Shown: piece after piece, positions 25,268 to 33,916 of the stretch
How the letters are laid out: every line of letters starts with the position of its first letter
How positions within the stretch are numbered: position 1 is the stretch's first letter
Assembly (NCBI GenBank): GCA_030066015.1
Contig: JASJCL010000059.1
Location: 1 to 45,457, forward strand
Length of the DNA: 45,457 bases
DNA from: Desulfosarcinaceae bacterium
GTDB lineage: Bacteria > Desulfobacterota > Desulfobacteria > Desulfobacterales > Desulfosarcinaceae
Direction of reading: 5' to 3'
Translations under genes and position numbers: made by a program
Notes under the pieces: generated by a model
Told to the model about the DNA's origin: nothing
What the model saw: only the letters and a program-made list of their open reading frames with translations
Database searches by the model: none

Positions 25268-28200
25268 ATGAGAAGCATGCGTCTGAAACTAGCCACCCGC
25301 CTCACACTGCTCAACATTATGATATGCTTGGGGATTGGGCTTATTCTCGCCATCCAGTTCATCTCATATCGGAAGGTGGAAGCCCTTCTCAGCGAGATCT
25401 CCCAAGACCATATGGATGAGGTGATCCGCAACGCCCAGAACGGACGCGACCTGGCCAGCATCCTGGCCGACATCAATCTGCTCACCCATCGCTTTTTCGA
25501 GCAGGACAATCAGCTCAAGCTCATGTCCGGCCGAATTCTATCCGACATGACCCTGCTGTCCCAGACCAACCGGGATCCCGCCATTGGAAAACAGATTGAG
25601 CGCTTCACGGCCGCGCTACGGGTGTTTTTCAAACACTGCGGTCAGGTCAACGCTGTCCTGGCCGAGCGGCGCACCAGCGATCGTGAAATGCACCGTCGGC
25701 TCAACGCCCTTGAGGAAGCCATTACAGATCGGATGATCCGCAATACCCTCTCAGGGGAGTCTACCGATTTCATCGAGCAGCTCTCTCTCCTGGTCTATGG
25801 ATACCGCGAAAGCCTCCTGGAGATCGGCAAGCACTTTGCCGAGTTGCGGTATGACCATTTCACCGATCCCTTTGCCAATTCAAAACGGCCGGTGCTGGAC
25901 ATGCTCAGCGACCTCAAGATCCGCATGCGCACGCTGACGGCCGCCGACCAGGAAATTCAGGTGCTGGCCACAGGCCTGCGCAAGGGCATCGACCGCTACT
26001 CAAACGCCATGCTGGCCCTCTATAGCGCCATGGACGCGCTGCGGCAGGCACGACTGGCCATGCGCGATCACCAAGGCGGGCTGATCACGGCTATGGCGGC
26101 GTCCGACACGCGGTTGGCAGAGAGCGCAGAGGCGGTCGATCAGGTCATCAAAACCCAATTGCAGCGCACCGGCAGCATCGTGGGTGTACTGGCGCTGACC
26201 ATTTTGGCGGGCCTCATCACCACCAGTTCCCATCTCCTGGTCAAACATGTCAATGCGCCCATGCGGTCCATTCAGGCCGGCATCGCCAACTTCAGCAAAG
26301 GCCTGCTCGACACGCCAATCGACCTAAAGCGCCAGGATGAATGGGGCGTGATTGAAGGTGCCCTGAACCGCATGGCCACAGATCTGCGGACCAGTTACAC
26401 GGCGCTGGAGATTTCCGAAAAGAGTTATCGCCGCATCTTCGACAACGTCAGCGAGGGTATTTTCCAAACCGAAACGACCTCCAGCGGCAGCTATTTCACC
26501 AAAGCCAATCCGGCCATGGCGCGTTTATTGGGATATGCGACGCCCCAAGAGGTGATTCAAGCCTATGCGGATTTGCAAAACCAGCTCTTCGTCGATCCCG
26601 CGGACGGGGAGCGGCTTGTGGATGTTCTGCGCGACAGCGAAAGGGTCAGCGGATTCGAGTGCCAGCTGCAAAATCGCAGTGGCCGGCAGATGTGGGTCGC
26701 CATCGGCGCACGCCTCATCCAAGACGAAGGCGGGGAGCGATTCACCATCGAGGGCACCATGGCGGACATCAGCGATCGCAAGGCGGCCGAAGCCGCCCTG
26801 CGCGAGAGCGAGGATCGTTACCGCACCCTGGTGCAGGCGTCACCCAGCCCCATCATCGTTCACCAGGAAAATCGTATCGTGTTCGCCAACGATGCGGCGG
26901 TCAGGAGTCTTGAAGGAAAGGCAGTCACCGATCTGCTCGGCCGCGAAACAACGGCCTTCATCCACGTCGACTCCCTGGAGATCGCCCGCGAACGCATCAA
27001 CAAACTCTATACCCTCGATTTGGAACTTGTGACGGGCGACAAGATTCCCACCATCGAAGAAAAGTTCATCACCCTGAAGGGAAACACCATCGATGTCCTC
27101 GTCGCCGCAGTGGCCATCACCTATGAAGGCCAGCGGGCCGCTCAGGTAGTTTTTCAAGATATCAGCACCCGCAAACGGTCCGAACAGGAGATGGTCCGCC
27201 TGCGCAATCTGCTGAAAAACATCACCGATGCCATGCCGTCGGTTCTCGTGGCGGTGGATGCCAACGCACGGGTGACCCAGTGGAACCGGGAAGCGGAGCG
27301 GCTGACGGCAACACCGGCCAGATACGCCCTGAAGCGACCGCTGAGCGAAGTGTTTCCGCAAATCGCCGAACAGGAAACCCGCATCCACGACGCCATTGCA
27401 CGGCGTCCTTTTCAGCCCCAAGCCACGGTAAACCTGGCCATCGGCGGGATGGAACGGATTTGCGACATCGCCGTCTACCCGCTGACGGCAGAAGGCGTAG
27501 CAGGCGCCGTGATCCGTCTCGATGATGTCACGGATCGACTCCGCATGAAAGAGATGATGATCCAGTCCGAAAAGATGCTCAGCGTCGGCGGCCTGGCGGC
27601 CGGCATGGCCCATGAGATCAACAATCCGCTGGCGGGGATCCTGCAAAATATCCAAGTGGTGGAGAACCGCCTCATGGGCGAGCTGCCGAGCAACAAACGC
27701 GCCGCCAACCTGTGCGGCATCGAGCGATCATCGCTGACCTGTTACTTGGAAAAACGACGCATACCGGAGATGCTCGCGTCGGTCAGTGACTCGGGCAGAC
27801 GGGCGGCCCGCATCGTGGACAATATGCTCAGCTTCGCCCGCAAAGGGGACTCCGCCCGCTCCTCCAACGACCTGGCGACCCTTATGGACTTGACCATTGA
27901 GCTGGCCGAGAATGATTACGATCTGAAAAAGAAACTCGACTTTCGCCACATCCGCATCGTCAAGGAGTATGAACCCGGCCTCCCGCCCGTCCCCTGTAGC
28001 AAGAGCAAGATTCAGCAGGTGCTGCTCAACCTGCTGCGTAACGGCGCCCAGGCGATGGCGACCAAGCGCGGGTCTAATGAAGCGGATTCGTCGGGGATCC
28101 CACCCCAATTCAATCTGCGTATCCAGCGGCTGGGCAACATGGCCCGCATCGAAGTTGAGGATAACGGCCCTGGCATGGACGAAGCCACTTGCAAACGTGT

Positions 28201-28366
28201 TTTCGAACCATTTTTCACCACCAAGGGTGTGGGGGTGGGAACCGGTCTGGGGCTCTCCGTATCCTATTTTATCATTACCGAGAATCACCAGGGCACCATG
28301 GCAGTATCCTCGCAGCCGGGTAAGGGGTCAACCTTTGCCATTGAACTGCCGATGAGTTCCCATTAG
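25268..28366 (+). CDS. Membrane sensor histidine kinase with HAMP and three PAS domains
   Basis: A 1032-residue kinase. The first membrane segment (LNIMICLGIGLILAIQFISY) precedes a helical periplasmic domain of about 260 residues. A second segment (VGVLALTILAGLITTSSHLLV), HAMP (about 325-380) and three PAS domains (about 385-760) follow. The phosphoacceptor His lies in GMAHEINNPLAGI, with a longer than usual HisKA helix pair. The HATPase (about 890-1030) has N box LLRNGAQAM and G boxes DNGPGMD and GVGTGLGLS. The start could be ATG 25268 or ATG 25277. Two binding proteins lie upstream and a single-domain receiver downstream (72 bases), the likely input and output partners. Confidence 0.92.
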   Translation: MRSMRLKLATRLTLLNIMICLGIGLILAIQFISYRKVEALLSEISQDHMDEVIRNAQNGRDLASILADINLLTHRFFEQDNQLKLMSGRILSDMTLLSQTNRDPAIGKQIERFTAALRVFFKHCGQVNAVLAERRTSDREMHRRLNALEEAITDRMIRNTLSGESTDFIEQLSLLVYGYRESLLEIGKHFAELRYDHFTDPFANSKRPVLDMLSDLKIRMRTLTAADQEIQVLATGLRKGIDRYSNAMLALYSAMDALRQARLAMRDHQGGLITAMAASDTRLAESAEAVDQVIKTQLQRTGSIVGVLALTILAGLITTSSHLLVKHVNAPMRSIQAGIANFSKGLLDTPIDLKRQDEWGVIEGALNRMATDLRTSYTALEISEKSYRRIFDNVSEGIFQTETTSSGSYFTKANPAMARLLGYATPQEVIQAYADLQNQLFVDPADGERLVDVLRDSERVSGFECQLQNRSGRQMWVAIGARLIQDEGGERFTIEGTMADISDRKAAEAALRESEDRYRTLVQASPSPIIVHQENRIVFANDAAVRSLEGKAVTDLLGRETTAFIHVDSLEIARERINKLYTLDLELVTGDKIPTIEEKFITLKGNTIDVLVAAVAITYEGQRAAQVVFQDISTRKRSEQEMVRLRNLLKNITDAMPSVLVAVDANARVTQWNREAERLTATPARYALKRPLSEVFPQIAEQETRIHDAIARRPFQPQATVNLAIGGMERICDIAVYPLTAEGVAGAVIRLDDVTDRLRMKEMMIQSEKMLSVGGLAAGMAHEINNPLAGILQNIQVVENRLMGELPSNKRAANLCGIERSSLTCYLEKRRIPEMLASVSDSGRRAARIVDNMLSFARKGDSARSSNDLATLMDLTIELAENDYDLKKKLDFRHIRIVKEYEPGLPPVPCSKSKIQQVLLNLLRNGAQAMATKRGSNEADSSGIPPQFNLRIQRLGNMARIEVEDNGPGMDEATCKRVFEPFFTTKGVGVGTGLGLSVSYFIITENHQGTMAVSSQPGKGSTFAIELPMSSH

Positions 28367-28438
28367 AGCCGGTTGTCCCCATGTGGTGCCGGGGCTCGGC
28401 CGAAATTCGGATATCGACAACCGAGGAGACTGTAAGCA

Positions 28439-28801
28439 ATGCAGGTATTGATCATTGACGATGAAGCGTCCATCCGCAACAGCATGAGTGAATTCTTCGA
28501 TGACTTCGGGATTGCGGTGACCGCCGTGAGCAGCGCCGAAGCCGCCTTGGACGCACTTCAGGCCATCAGCTTCGATGTTGCCGTGGTAGATATCCGTCTG
28601 CCGGGGATCGACGGCGACGCCCTCATCGTCAAGGCCCATGACATCCGTCCGACGCTTCGCTTCATCATACACACCGGATCTGTGGAATATCGCCTCAGCG
28701 ACGCTTTGCGGGCCATCGGGCTGCGCAAGGAGCACATCTTCATCAAGCCGGTGGCGGATCTTTCGGCACTCGTTGCCGCTGTGCAGGGACTTGCATCATA
28801 G
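28439..28801 (+). CDS. Single-domain response regulator
   Basis: A 120-residue stand-alone receiver. Acidic residues D7-D8 (IIDDEAS), phosphoacceptor Asp51 (AVVDIRLPG), Thr79 (HTG) and Lys103 (FIKPVAD) are all present. There is no output domain. It probably shuttles phosphate between the upstream membrane kinase and the hybrid kinases that follow. GAGGAG lies upstream of ATG 28439, and the next gene starts 18 bases after its stop, so these are co-transcribed. Confidence 0.93.
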   Translation: MQVLIIDDEASIRNSMSEFFDDFGIAVTAVSSAEAALDALQAISFDVAVVDIRLPGIDGDALIVKAHDIRPTLRFIIHTGSVEYRLSDALRAIGLRKEHIFIKPVADLSALVAAVQGLAS

Positions 28802-28818
28802 ACACACCAGGAGACCAC

Positions 28819-30831
28819 ATGAAAACCGAGACTGCAGCGCTCATTCTGACCATCGATGATGAGGCCGGTATTCGTTCCAGTTTCAGAAACTATCTTGAAG
28901 ATTTCGACTATTGTGTCGTTGAAGCTGAGAACGGCCGTCAGGGGCTGGAATTGTTTCACAGTGCCAATCCCGATCTAGTGCTGGTGGATCTGCGCATGCC
29001 CGAAGTGGACGGCCTGGAGGTTCTCGAAGAGGTTCACCGTGCTAAGCCCGAAACCCCCATCATCGTGGTGTCGGGAACGGGCGTTATCGCCGATGTGGTG
29101 GAAGCCCTGCGCAAGGGGGCCTGGGACTATCTGCTCAAACCCATTGAAGATCTCTCCGTTCTCCATCATGCGGTGGAGAAGGCGTTGGAGCGCGCCAAGC
29201 TGCTGAGCGAAAACAAGGCCTACCAGCAGCGCTTGGAGCAACTGGTGGACGCCCGTACCCAGCAGCTCAGACAGGCCCATGAGGAACTGCGTCAATCCCA
29301 CCTCGATCTCAAACAGAGCGAAGCCAAATACCGTCTGCTCTTCGAGACCATGCTGCACGGCTTCGCCTTCCATGAGCCGATCTACGACGACAACCAAGTT
29401 TTAGTGGATTGCCGCTTTCTGGAGACCAACCCGGCCCAGGAGGTCATATTTCAACGCCCCACGGAACAGATCGTCAATCAGCGCCTCTGCCAGCTGCTGC
29501 CGCAAAGCGGTCGGGAGTGGATCGAAGCGTGCCGCCAGTCGGTCCAGGCCGGCAAGGCCACGCGCACGGAGGTCTACATTCCGGAGATCGAAAAACACCT
29601 CGACATTCTGGCCTTCGACCCGGGCACTGGCCAGATGGTCACCATGATGTCCGATATCACGGACCGCAAGCGGCTGGAAAACCAGCTGCTGCAGGCACAG
29701 AAGATGGAAGCCATCGGCACCCTGGCGGGCGGCATCGCCCATGACTTCAACAATATCCTGGGCGGTATTTTGGGATATGCCGAGCTGGCCAAGATGCAGC
29801 TCAACGATAAGGGTGAAGCCGCCCACAAAATTGATCAGGTGCTCAGCTCGGGCGCGCGGGCCAAAGATCTGGTGCAGCGGATTCTCAGCTTCAGCCGCGA
29901 ACAGGAATTTGAACGCAAACCCATCCAGGCCCGCGCCATTGTGGAGGAAGTGCTCAAGCTGATCCGCGCGGCACTGCCCACCACCATCGAGATACGCAAG
30001 GAGATCCGCGCCAACCGGGACACCATCCTTGCCGATCCCACGCAGGTGCATCAGATCCTGATGAATCTGTGCACCAACGCCCACCACGCCATGCGTGAAA
30101 AAGGCGGCTCCCTGACGGTGGCCCTGGACAATGAATCCTTGGACGCGGAGCAGATCAAGGAGCGCCAACTGCATTTGTCGCCCGGCGAGTACCTCAAGAT
30201 GACGGTCGCCGACACGGGTATGGGCATACCGGCTCATCTGATCCATCAGATTTTCGATCCCTATTTTACGACCAAAAAGCGGGGCGAGGGCACCGGTCTG
30301 GGGCTGGCCGTAGTGATGGGCATCGCCACCGCCCACGGCGGCAGCGCAAATGTCATTAGCGAGAGGGGCAAGGGCACCTGCTTCGAGGTCTACCTGCCCC
30401 TGACGCGCAGCGATACCCAGAGAGACCGGCCGCAAACCGCCCAGATGCGGACCGACAAGGGCCGGGAGCGGGTTCTCTTTGTGGATGATGAGGAAATTCT
30501 CGTGGAGATCGGCAGCGAGATGCTGCGCACCTTGGGCTATACCGTCACCGCTCTCACCGATCCCGTGGAGGCATGGGAATGTTTCGAGGCCGATCCGCAG
30601 GGCTTCGATCTGCTGGTGACCGACCTCACCATGCCGGGGATCACAGGAGACCAACTGGCCGAAAAGGTGGTCGGGCTGCGGCCGGAGTTTCCCGTCATCA
30701 TCACCACCGGCAACAGCGCCGAGATGAGTGCCATGATCTCAAAGTCGGTCCACATTCGTGGCTACATCCCCAAACCGATGGTACTGGGTGAGCTGGCCCG
30801 CTCGGTTCGTCAAGCCCTGGATCAGGATTAA
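28819..30831 (+). CDS. Hybrid histidine kinase REC-PAS-HisKA-HATPase-REC
   Basis: A 670-residue soluble protein. The N-terminal receiver has Asp57 (VLVDLRMPE). A coiled coil (about 125-170), a PAS domain (about 170-282) and a kinase core with His308 (GGIAHDFNNILGG) follow. The HATPase has DTGMGIP and GEGTGLGLA. The C-terminal receiver (about 550-670) is FVDDEEILVEIG with LVTDLTMPG. No membrane segment or DNA-binding domain. The N-terminal receiver is closely similar to that of the gene at 33917, indicating duplication within the island. It would take phosphate from another kinase and pass it on through its terminal receiver. Confidence 0.93.
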   Translation: MKTETAALILTIDDEAGIRSSFRNYLEDFDYCVVEAENGRQGLELFHSANPDLVLVDLRMPEVDGLEVLEEVHRAKPETPIIVVSGTGVIADVVEALRKGAWDYLLKPIEDLSVLHHAVEKALERAKLLSENKAYQQRLEQLVDARTQQLRQAHEELRQSHLDLKQSEAKYRLLFETMLHGFAFHEPIYDDNQVLVDCRFLETNPAQEVIFQRPTEQIVNQRLCQLLPQSGREWIEACRQSVQAGKATRTEVYIPEIEKHLDILAFDPGTGQMVTMMSDITDRKRLENQLLQAQKMEAIGTLAGGIAHDFNNILGGILGYAELAKMQLNDKGEAAHKIDQVLSSGARAKDLVQRILSFSREQEFERKPIQARAIVEEVLKLIRAALPTTIEIRKEIRANRDTILADPTQVHQILMNLCTNAHHAMREKGGSLTVALDNESLDAEQIKERQLHLSPGEYLKMTVADTGMGIPAHLIHQIFDPYFTTKKRGEGTGLGLAVVMGIATAHGGSANVISERGKGTCFEVYLPLTRSDTQRDRPQTAQMRTDKGRERVLFVDDEEILVEIGSEMLRTLGYTVTALTDPVEAWECFEADPQGFDLLVTDLTMPGITGDQLAEKVVGLRPEFPVIITTGNSAEMSAMISKSVHIRGYIPKPMVLGELARSVRQALDQD

Positions 30832-30914
30832 TGCCCTGGCGATGACCTTTTGGCATACCGCTGTGACGTGGTAATGTGGCCGTGAACCGAGTTGTCTGAA
30901 ACTGCGCGATCCGC

Positions 30915-33743
30915 ATGCCCCAAACGGACACCCCTCCCGACGCTATCACCACCCGCTGCCCCGTCAGCGGCCTGCCGATCCTGCGCCGTCCCGAATGGAC
31001 CGATTTGGCCTTCAGCGACCGCTATCGCTTCTCATCAGCCCTCATCGGCGATCGCATCATCTATAACCAGCCGGTGGGAAGCGCCACCGTGGCCACGCTC
31101 CGCAAGGCGCTGGACCTCACCGATCGGATCTGTGATGGCTGGATTCCGGCCGGTCGAACCTATGTCCATCTATCCGACTACCGCCAAGTCCGAACCGCCT
31201 CATCGGGTGCTCGCAAGTACTTCATTGACTATATCCTCGCCAAGAATCGGCTGGCGGGCTACATCATCTTCGGTGCCTCCCCCCTTCTGCGCATCATCAT
31301 AAAATTGGGGCAGAAGCTCGGCCCCTCCAGGGCGATCCCCTTTTACGAAGTCCGCACCTACGCCCAGGCCATGGACAAGGCCATGGAGTTGCTGGGGCAG
31401 GGCCCTGTCACCTTCAGGGAAATTTCCGCTGATGGCATCGCCGAGGCGGACGGCAAGGACCCCCAAAAGGCCCGCCAGCGTCTGGAAGGGGGCCGCCTGA
31501 TATTGTCGGCCCCCCACTGGCGGGTCGACACGGGAGGCTTCTCGCTGCGGAACGAGGTGATCGACCACCAGATTCTGCATGCCAAGGCCGTCGGGGAGAT
31601 ACACGCCGACGACTGTGAACTGATCGACGACCTGCGCAACCGCATCCGCAATGAAGCCCGTCTGGAGAAGGGCTTTCCCTATATCATCTCCGATGTCAGC
31701 GGCCTGCGGTATCACAGTCGCCGAGCGCGCCAGCGGCATATGCAGATACTCAGAGCGTGGCACCAGCGGTATCCCATCCGGCTCTTCATCTTCATCGGCG
31801 CCAACCGTATGGTCAAGGCCGCGGCCGCCCTGGCGCGCCCCTTCATGCCCTTCAAGCTGCGTCTGGCCGCCGATCTGACGGCCGCCTTGGATCTGGTGGA
31901 CGCAGACCGCCGCGACCCCTCCCACCTGCAGCGCTTATGGAAGTGGATCGTGCAGCGGGGAACGCGTCGACACCGCGAGATCGAAGGCTATCGAGACCAG
32001 CTGCTCCAATACCTCGGGGATATCAACTGGGAGAAGGACGGACTGCCACAGCCCCCCCCCGCCACCGCGGATCATCCAATGGAGCCGGTGTTTGAGGCCA
32101 TCGTGCTGCTCAAGACCGAACTCGATGAGGTGTTTGCCGAGCGGCACGCCATGGCCGACGCATTGAAGCAAAGCCAACAGCGGTTCAATGAGGTGATGGC
32201 CCACTCCCGGGACCTGCTCTTCAAACGCGACATCGCCTCCGGCAGCTATGAGTACATCAGCACTGCGGCCGAAGGGCTGCTCGGATATTCGCCGGACGAG
32301 CTGCGGGCCATGGGTATGGATGGCGTCGTTGAATTGATGCATCCCGAAGATCGCCAGCGCTATCGGCGTTTCTGTGCCGATCTGCTGGAAAGCGACGAGC
32401 GATTGCCGCAGAATCACGTCCTCGAGTATCGGATCCGACACAAAGATGGCCATTATATCTGGTTCAGCGACAGCCATGCCGTTCTGCGAGATGAGATGGG
32501 GCACCCCACCCATGTGATCGGGAGCAACCGCGACATTCAGCGCAGCAAGGCGATGGAATCGGAGCGGCTGCGAATGGTCAAACGATTGCAGCAATCGGGC
32601 AAACTGGAGGCGGTCAGTACCCTGGCGGGCGGAATCGCCCACAACTTCAACAACCTTCTCATGACCATCCTGGGAAATGTGGAGATGGCCCGCATGCAGC
32701 TGTCGCCAGACTCGGAGATCAACTCGCGCATCGACGCCATTCAGAAGGCGGCCGATCGCGCCGCCGAGCTGAGCACCCTGATGCTGACTTATGTGGGACA
32801 GAGCAAGCTGAGTTTCGACACCCTTGACCTGGGCGCTTTGGTTCTTGAGATGACGCGGGTTCTCAAAGCCACCTCGCCGCACGCCGATCAGCTCACAGCA
32901 GAGACGCCAGTTGCCGAGACCTATATTTCGGGAGATCCAGGCAAAATAGGCCAGGTCATCACCGATGTCGTCACCAATGCCATCGAGGCCACCGCCGACG
33001 ACAATCGCCAGATCACCCTCCGGACCGAGCGTCGGCACTGCGACGCCGCATTTTTTGAGAAGCATGTGCTCTACGAACCGATGCCACCCGGAGAGTATGT
33101 CTGCTTGGAGATTGAAGACAACGGCGTTGGCATGGACGCCCAGACCCTCGAGAAAGTCTTCGACCCCTTTTTCACGACCAAATTCACCGGCCGCGGACTT
33201 GGACTGGCGGCCGCGGTCGGCATCATCCGCGCCCACCAGGGTACCATCGCCCTCTCCAGCAGCCCCACCAAGGGAACCATCGTCACGGCCCTCTTCCCAC
33301 CTGCGGCGGCTCCCGCCGCTGCCCCGCAGTCAGCTAGCGCGGCCACACTGTCGCCTGCGAGGACCCGCAACACGGTCCTCTTGGTGGACGATGAGCCAAT
33401 GGTCATCGAAGTGGGTGAGATGATGCTGGAGGCGATTGGCTTCGATGTCGTCACCGCCGGCGATGGCATCGAAGCGCTCGAACTGCTCGAGGAGCATGCG
33501 GCGGAGATCGCCCTCGTCATCCTCGATTTGACCATGCCCCGCAAAGATGGATTTGAAACTTTTCACGACATCGCCCGCGTGGCGCCCCAGTTACCCGTCA
33601 TCATCGCCACCGGCTACACCCGCGGCCAGGTGCACCAACAATTCCGCGACCTGCCGCCCTCGGCCTACCTGAAGAAACCGTTCCGAATGGATCATCTGGC
33701 CGACACCATTCGCGAGGTGCTCAGCGCCACCAGGCACCCCTAA
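30915..33743 (+). CDS. Hybrid histidine kinase with large duplicated N-terminal domain of unknown type
   Basis: A 942-residue soluble kinase. Residues 1-400 match no domain I can name. They begin with a CPVSGLPI segment and appear to hold two related halves (about 35-165 and 205-335), each with a conserved YxxSDxxxxR-type block, a helical KxFI/RxMQIL block and an IxFGA/IFIGAN strand. A PAS domain (about 415-535) follows, then kinase core GGIAHNFNNLLMTI, HATPase (DNGVGMD, GRGLGLA) and a C-terminal receiver (VILDLTMPRKDG). The start ATG 30915 lacks a clear ribosome binding site. The input signal is unknown. Like its neighbours it has no DNA-binding output. Confidence 0.88.
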   Translation: MPQTDTPPDAITTRCPVSGLPILRRPEWTDLAFSDRYRFSSALIGDRIIYNQPVGSATVATLRKALDLTDRICDGWIPAGRTYVHLSDYRQVRTASSGARKYFIDYILAKNRLAGYIIFGASPLLRIIIKLGQKLGPSRAIPFYEVRTYAQAMDKAMELLGQGPVTFREISADGIAEADGKDPQKARQRLEGGRLILSAPHWRVDTGGFSLRNEVIDHQILHAKAVGEIHADDCELIDDLRNRIRNEARLEKGFPYIISDVSGLRYHSRRARQRHMQILRAWHQRYPIRLFIFIGANRMVKAAAALARPFMPFKLRLAADLTAALDLVDADRRDPSHLQRLWKWIVQRGTRRHREIEGYRDQLLQYLGDINWEKDGLPQPPPATADHPMEPVFEAIVLLKTELDEVFAERHAMADALKQSQQRFNEVMAHSRDLLFKRDIASGSYEYISTAAEGLLGYSPDELRAMGMDGVVELMHPEDRQRYRRFCADLLESDERLPQNHVLEYRIRHKDGHYIWFSDSHAVLRDEMGHPTHVIGSNRDIQRSKAMESERLRMVKRLQQSGKLEAVSTLAGGIAHNFNNLLMTILGNVEMARMQLSPDSEINSRIDAIQKAADRAAELSTLMLTYVGQSKLSFDTLDLGALVLEMTRVLKATSPHADQLTAETPVAETYISGDPGKIGQVITDVVTNAIEATADDNRQITLRTERRHCDAAFFEKHVLYEPMPPGEYVCLEIEDNGVGMDAQTLEKVFDPFFTTKFTGRGLGLAAAVGIIRAHQGTIALSSSPTKGTIVTALFPPAAAPAAAPQSASAATLSPARTRNTVLLVDDEPMVIEVGEMMLEAIGFDVVTAGDGIEALELLEEHAAEIALVILDLTMPRKDGFETFHDIARVAPQLPVIIATGYTRGQVHQQFRDLPPSAYLKKPFRMDHLADTIREVLSATRHP

Positions 33744-33783
33744 GGCCACCAAGTTCTGAGCGCCCACGCAGAAGTAGCCGGAC

Positions 33784-33812
33784 TTGCGGCAAAATGCGAT
33801 TAGGGCTACACT
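33784..33812 (+). promoter_or_regulatory. Possible sigma-70 promoter of the last hybrid kinase
   Basis: TTGCGG (33784-33789), a 17-base spacer and TACACT (33807-33812) lie about 105 bases before the kinase start, in the only sizeable gap (173 bases) of this gene row. Modest match. Confidence 0.35.
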
Positions 33813-33916
33813 GTTGGCGAGAACGGGTCCACCCCCTCTTCGGCTCAGCGGATACTGATGCGCGTTGCCCCGCATACCACCGGCGCTGTAATGCGGCACT
33901 GGCAAGGGAGAATTGG

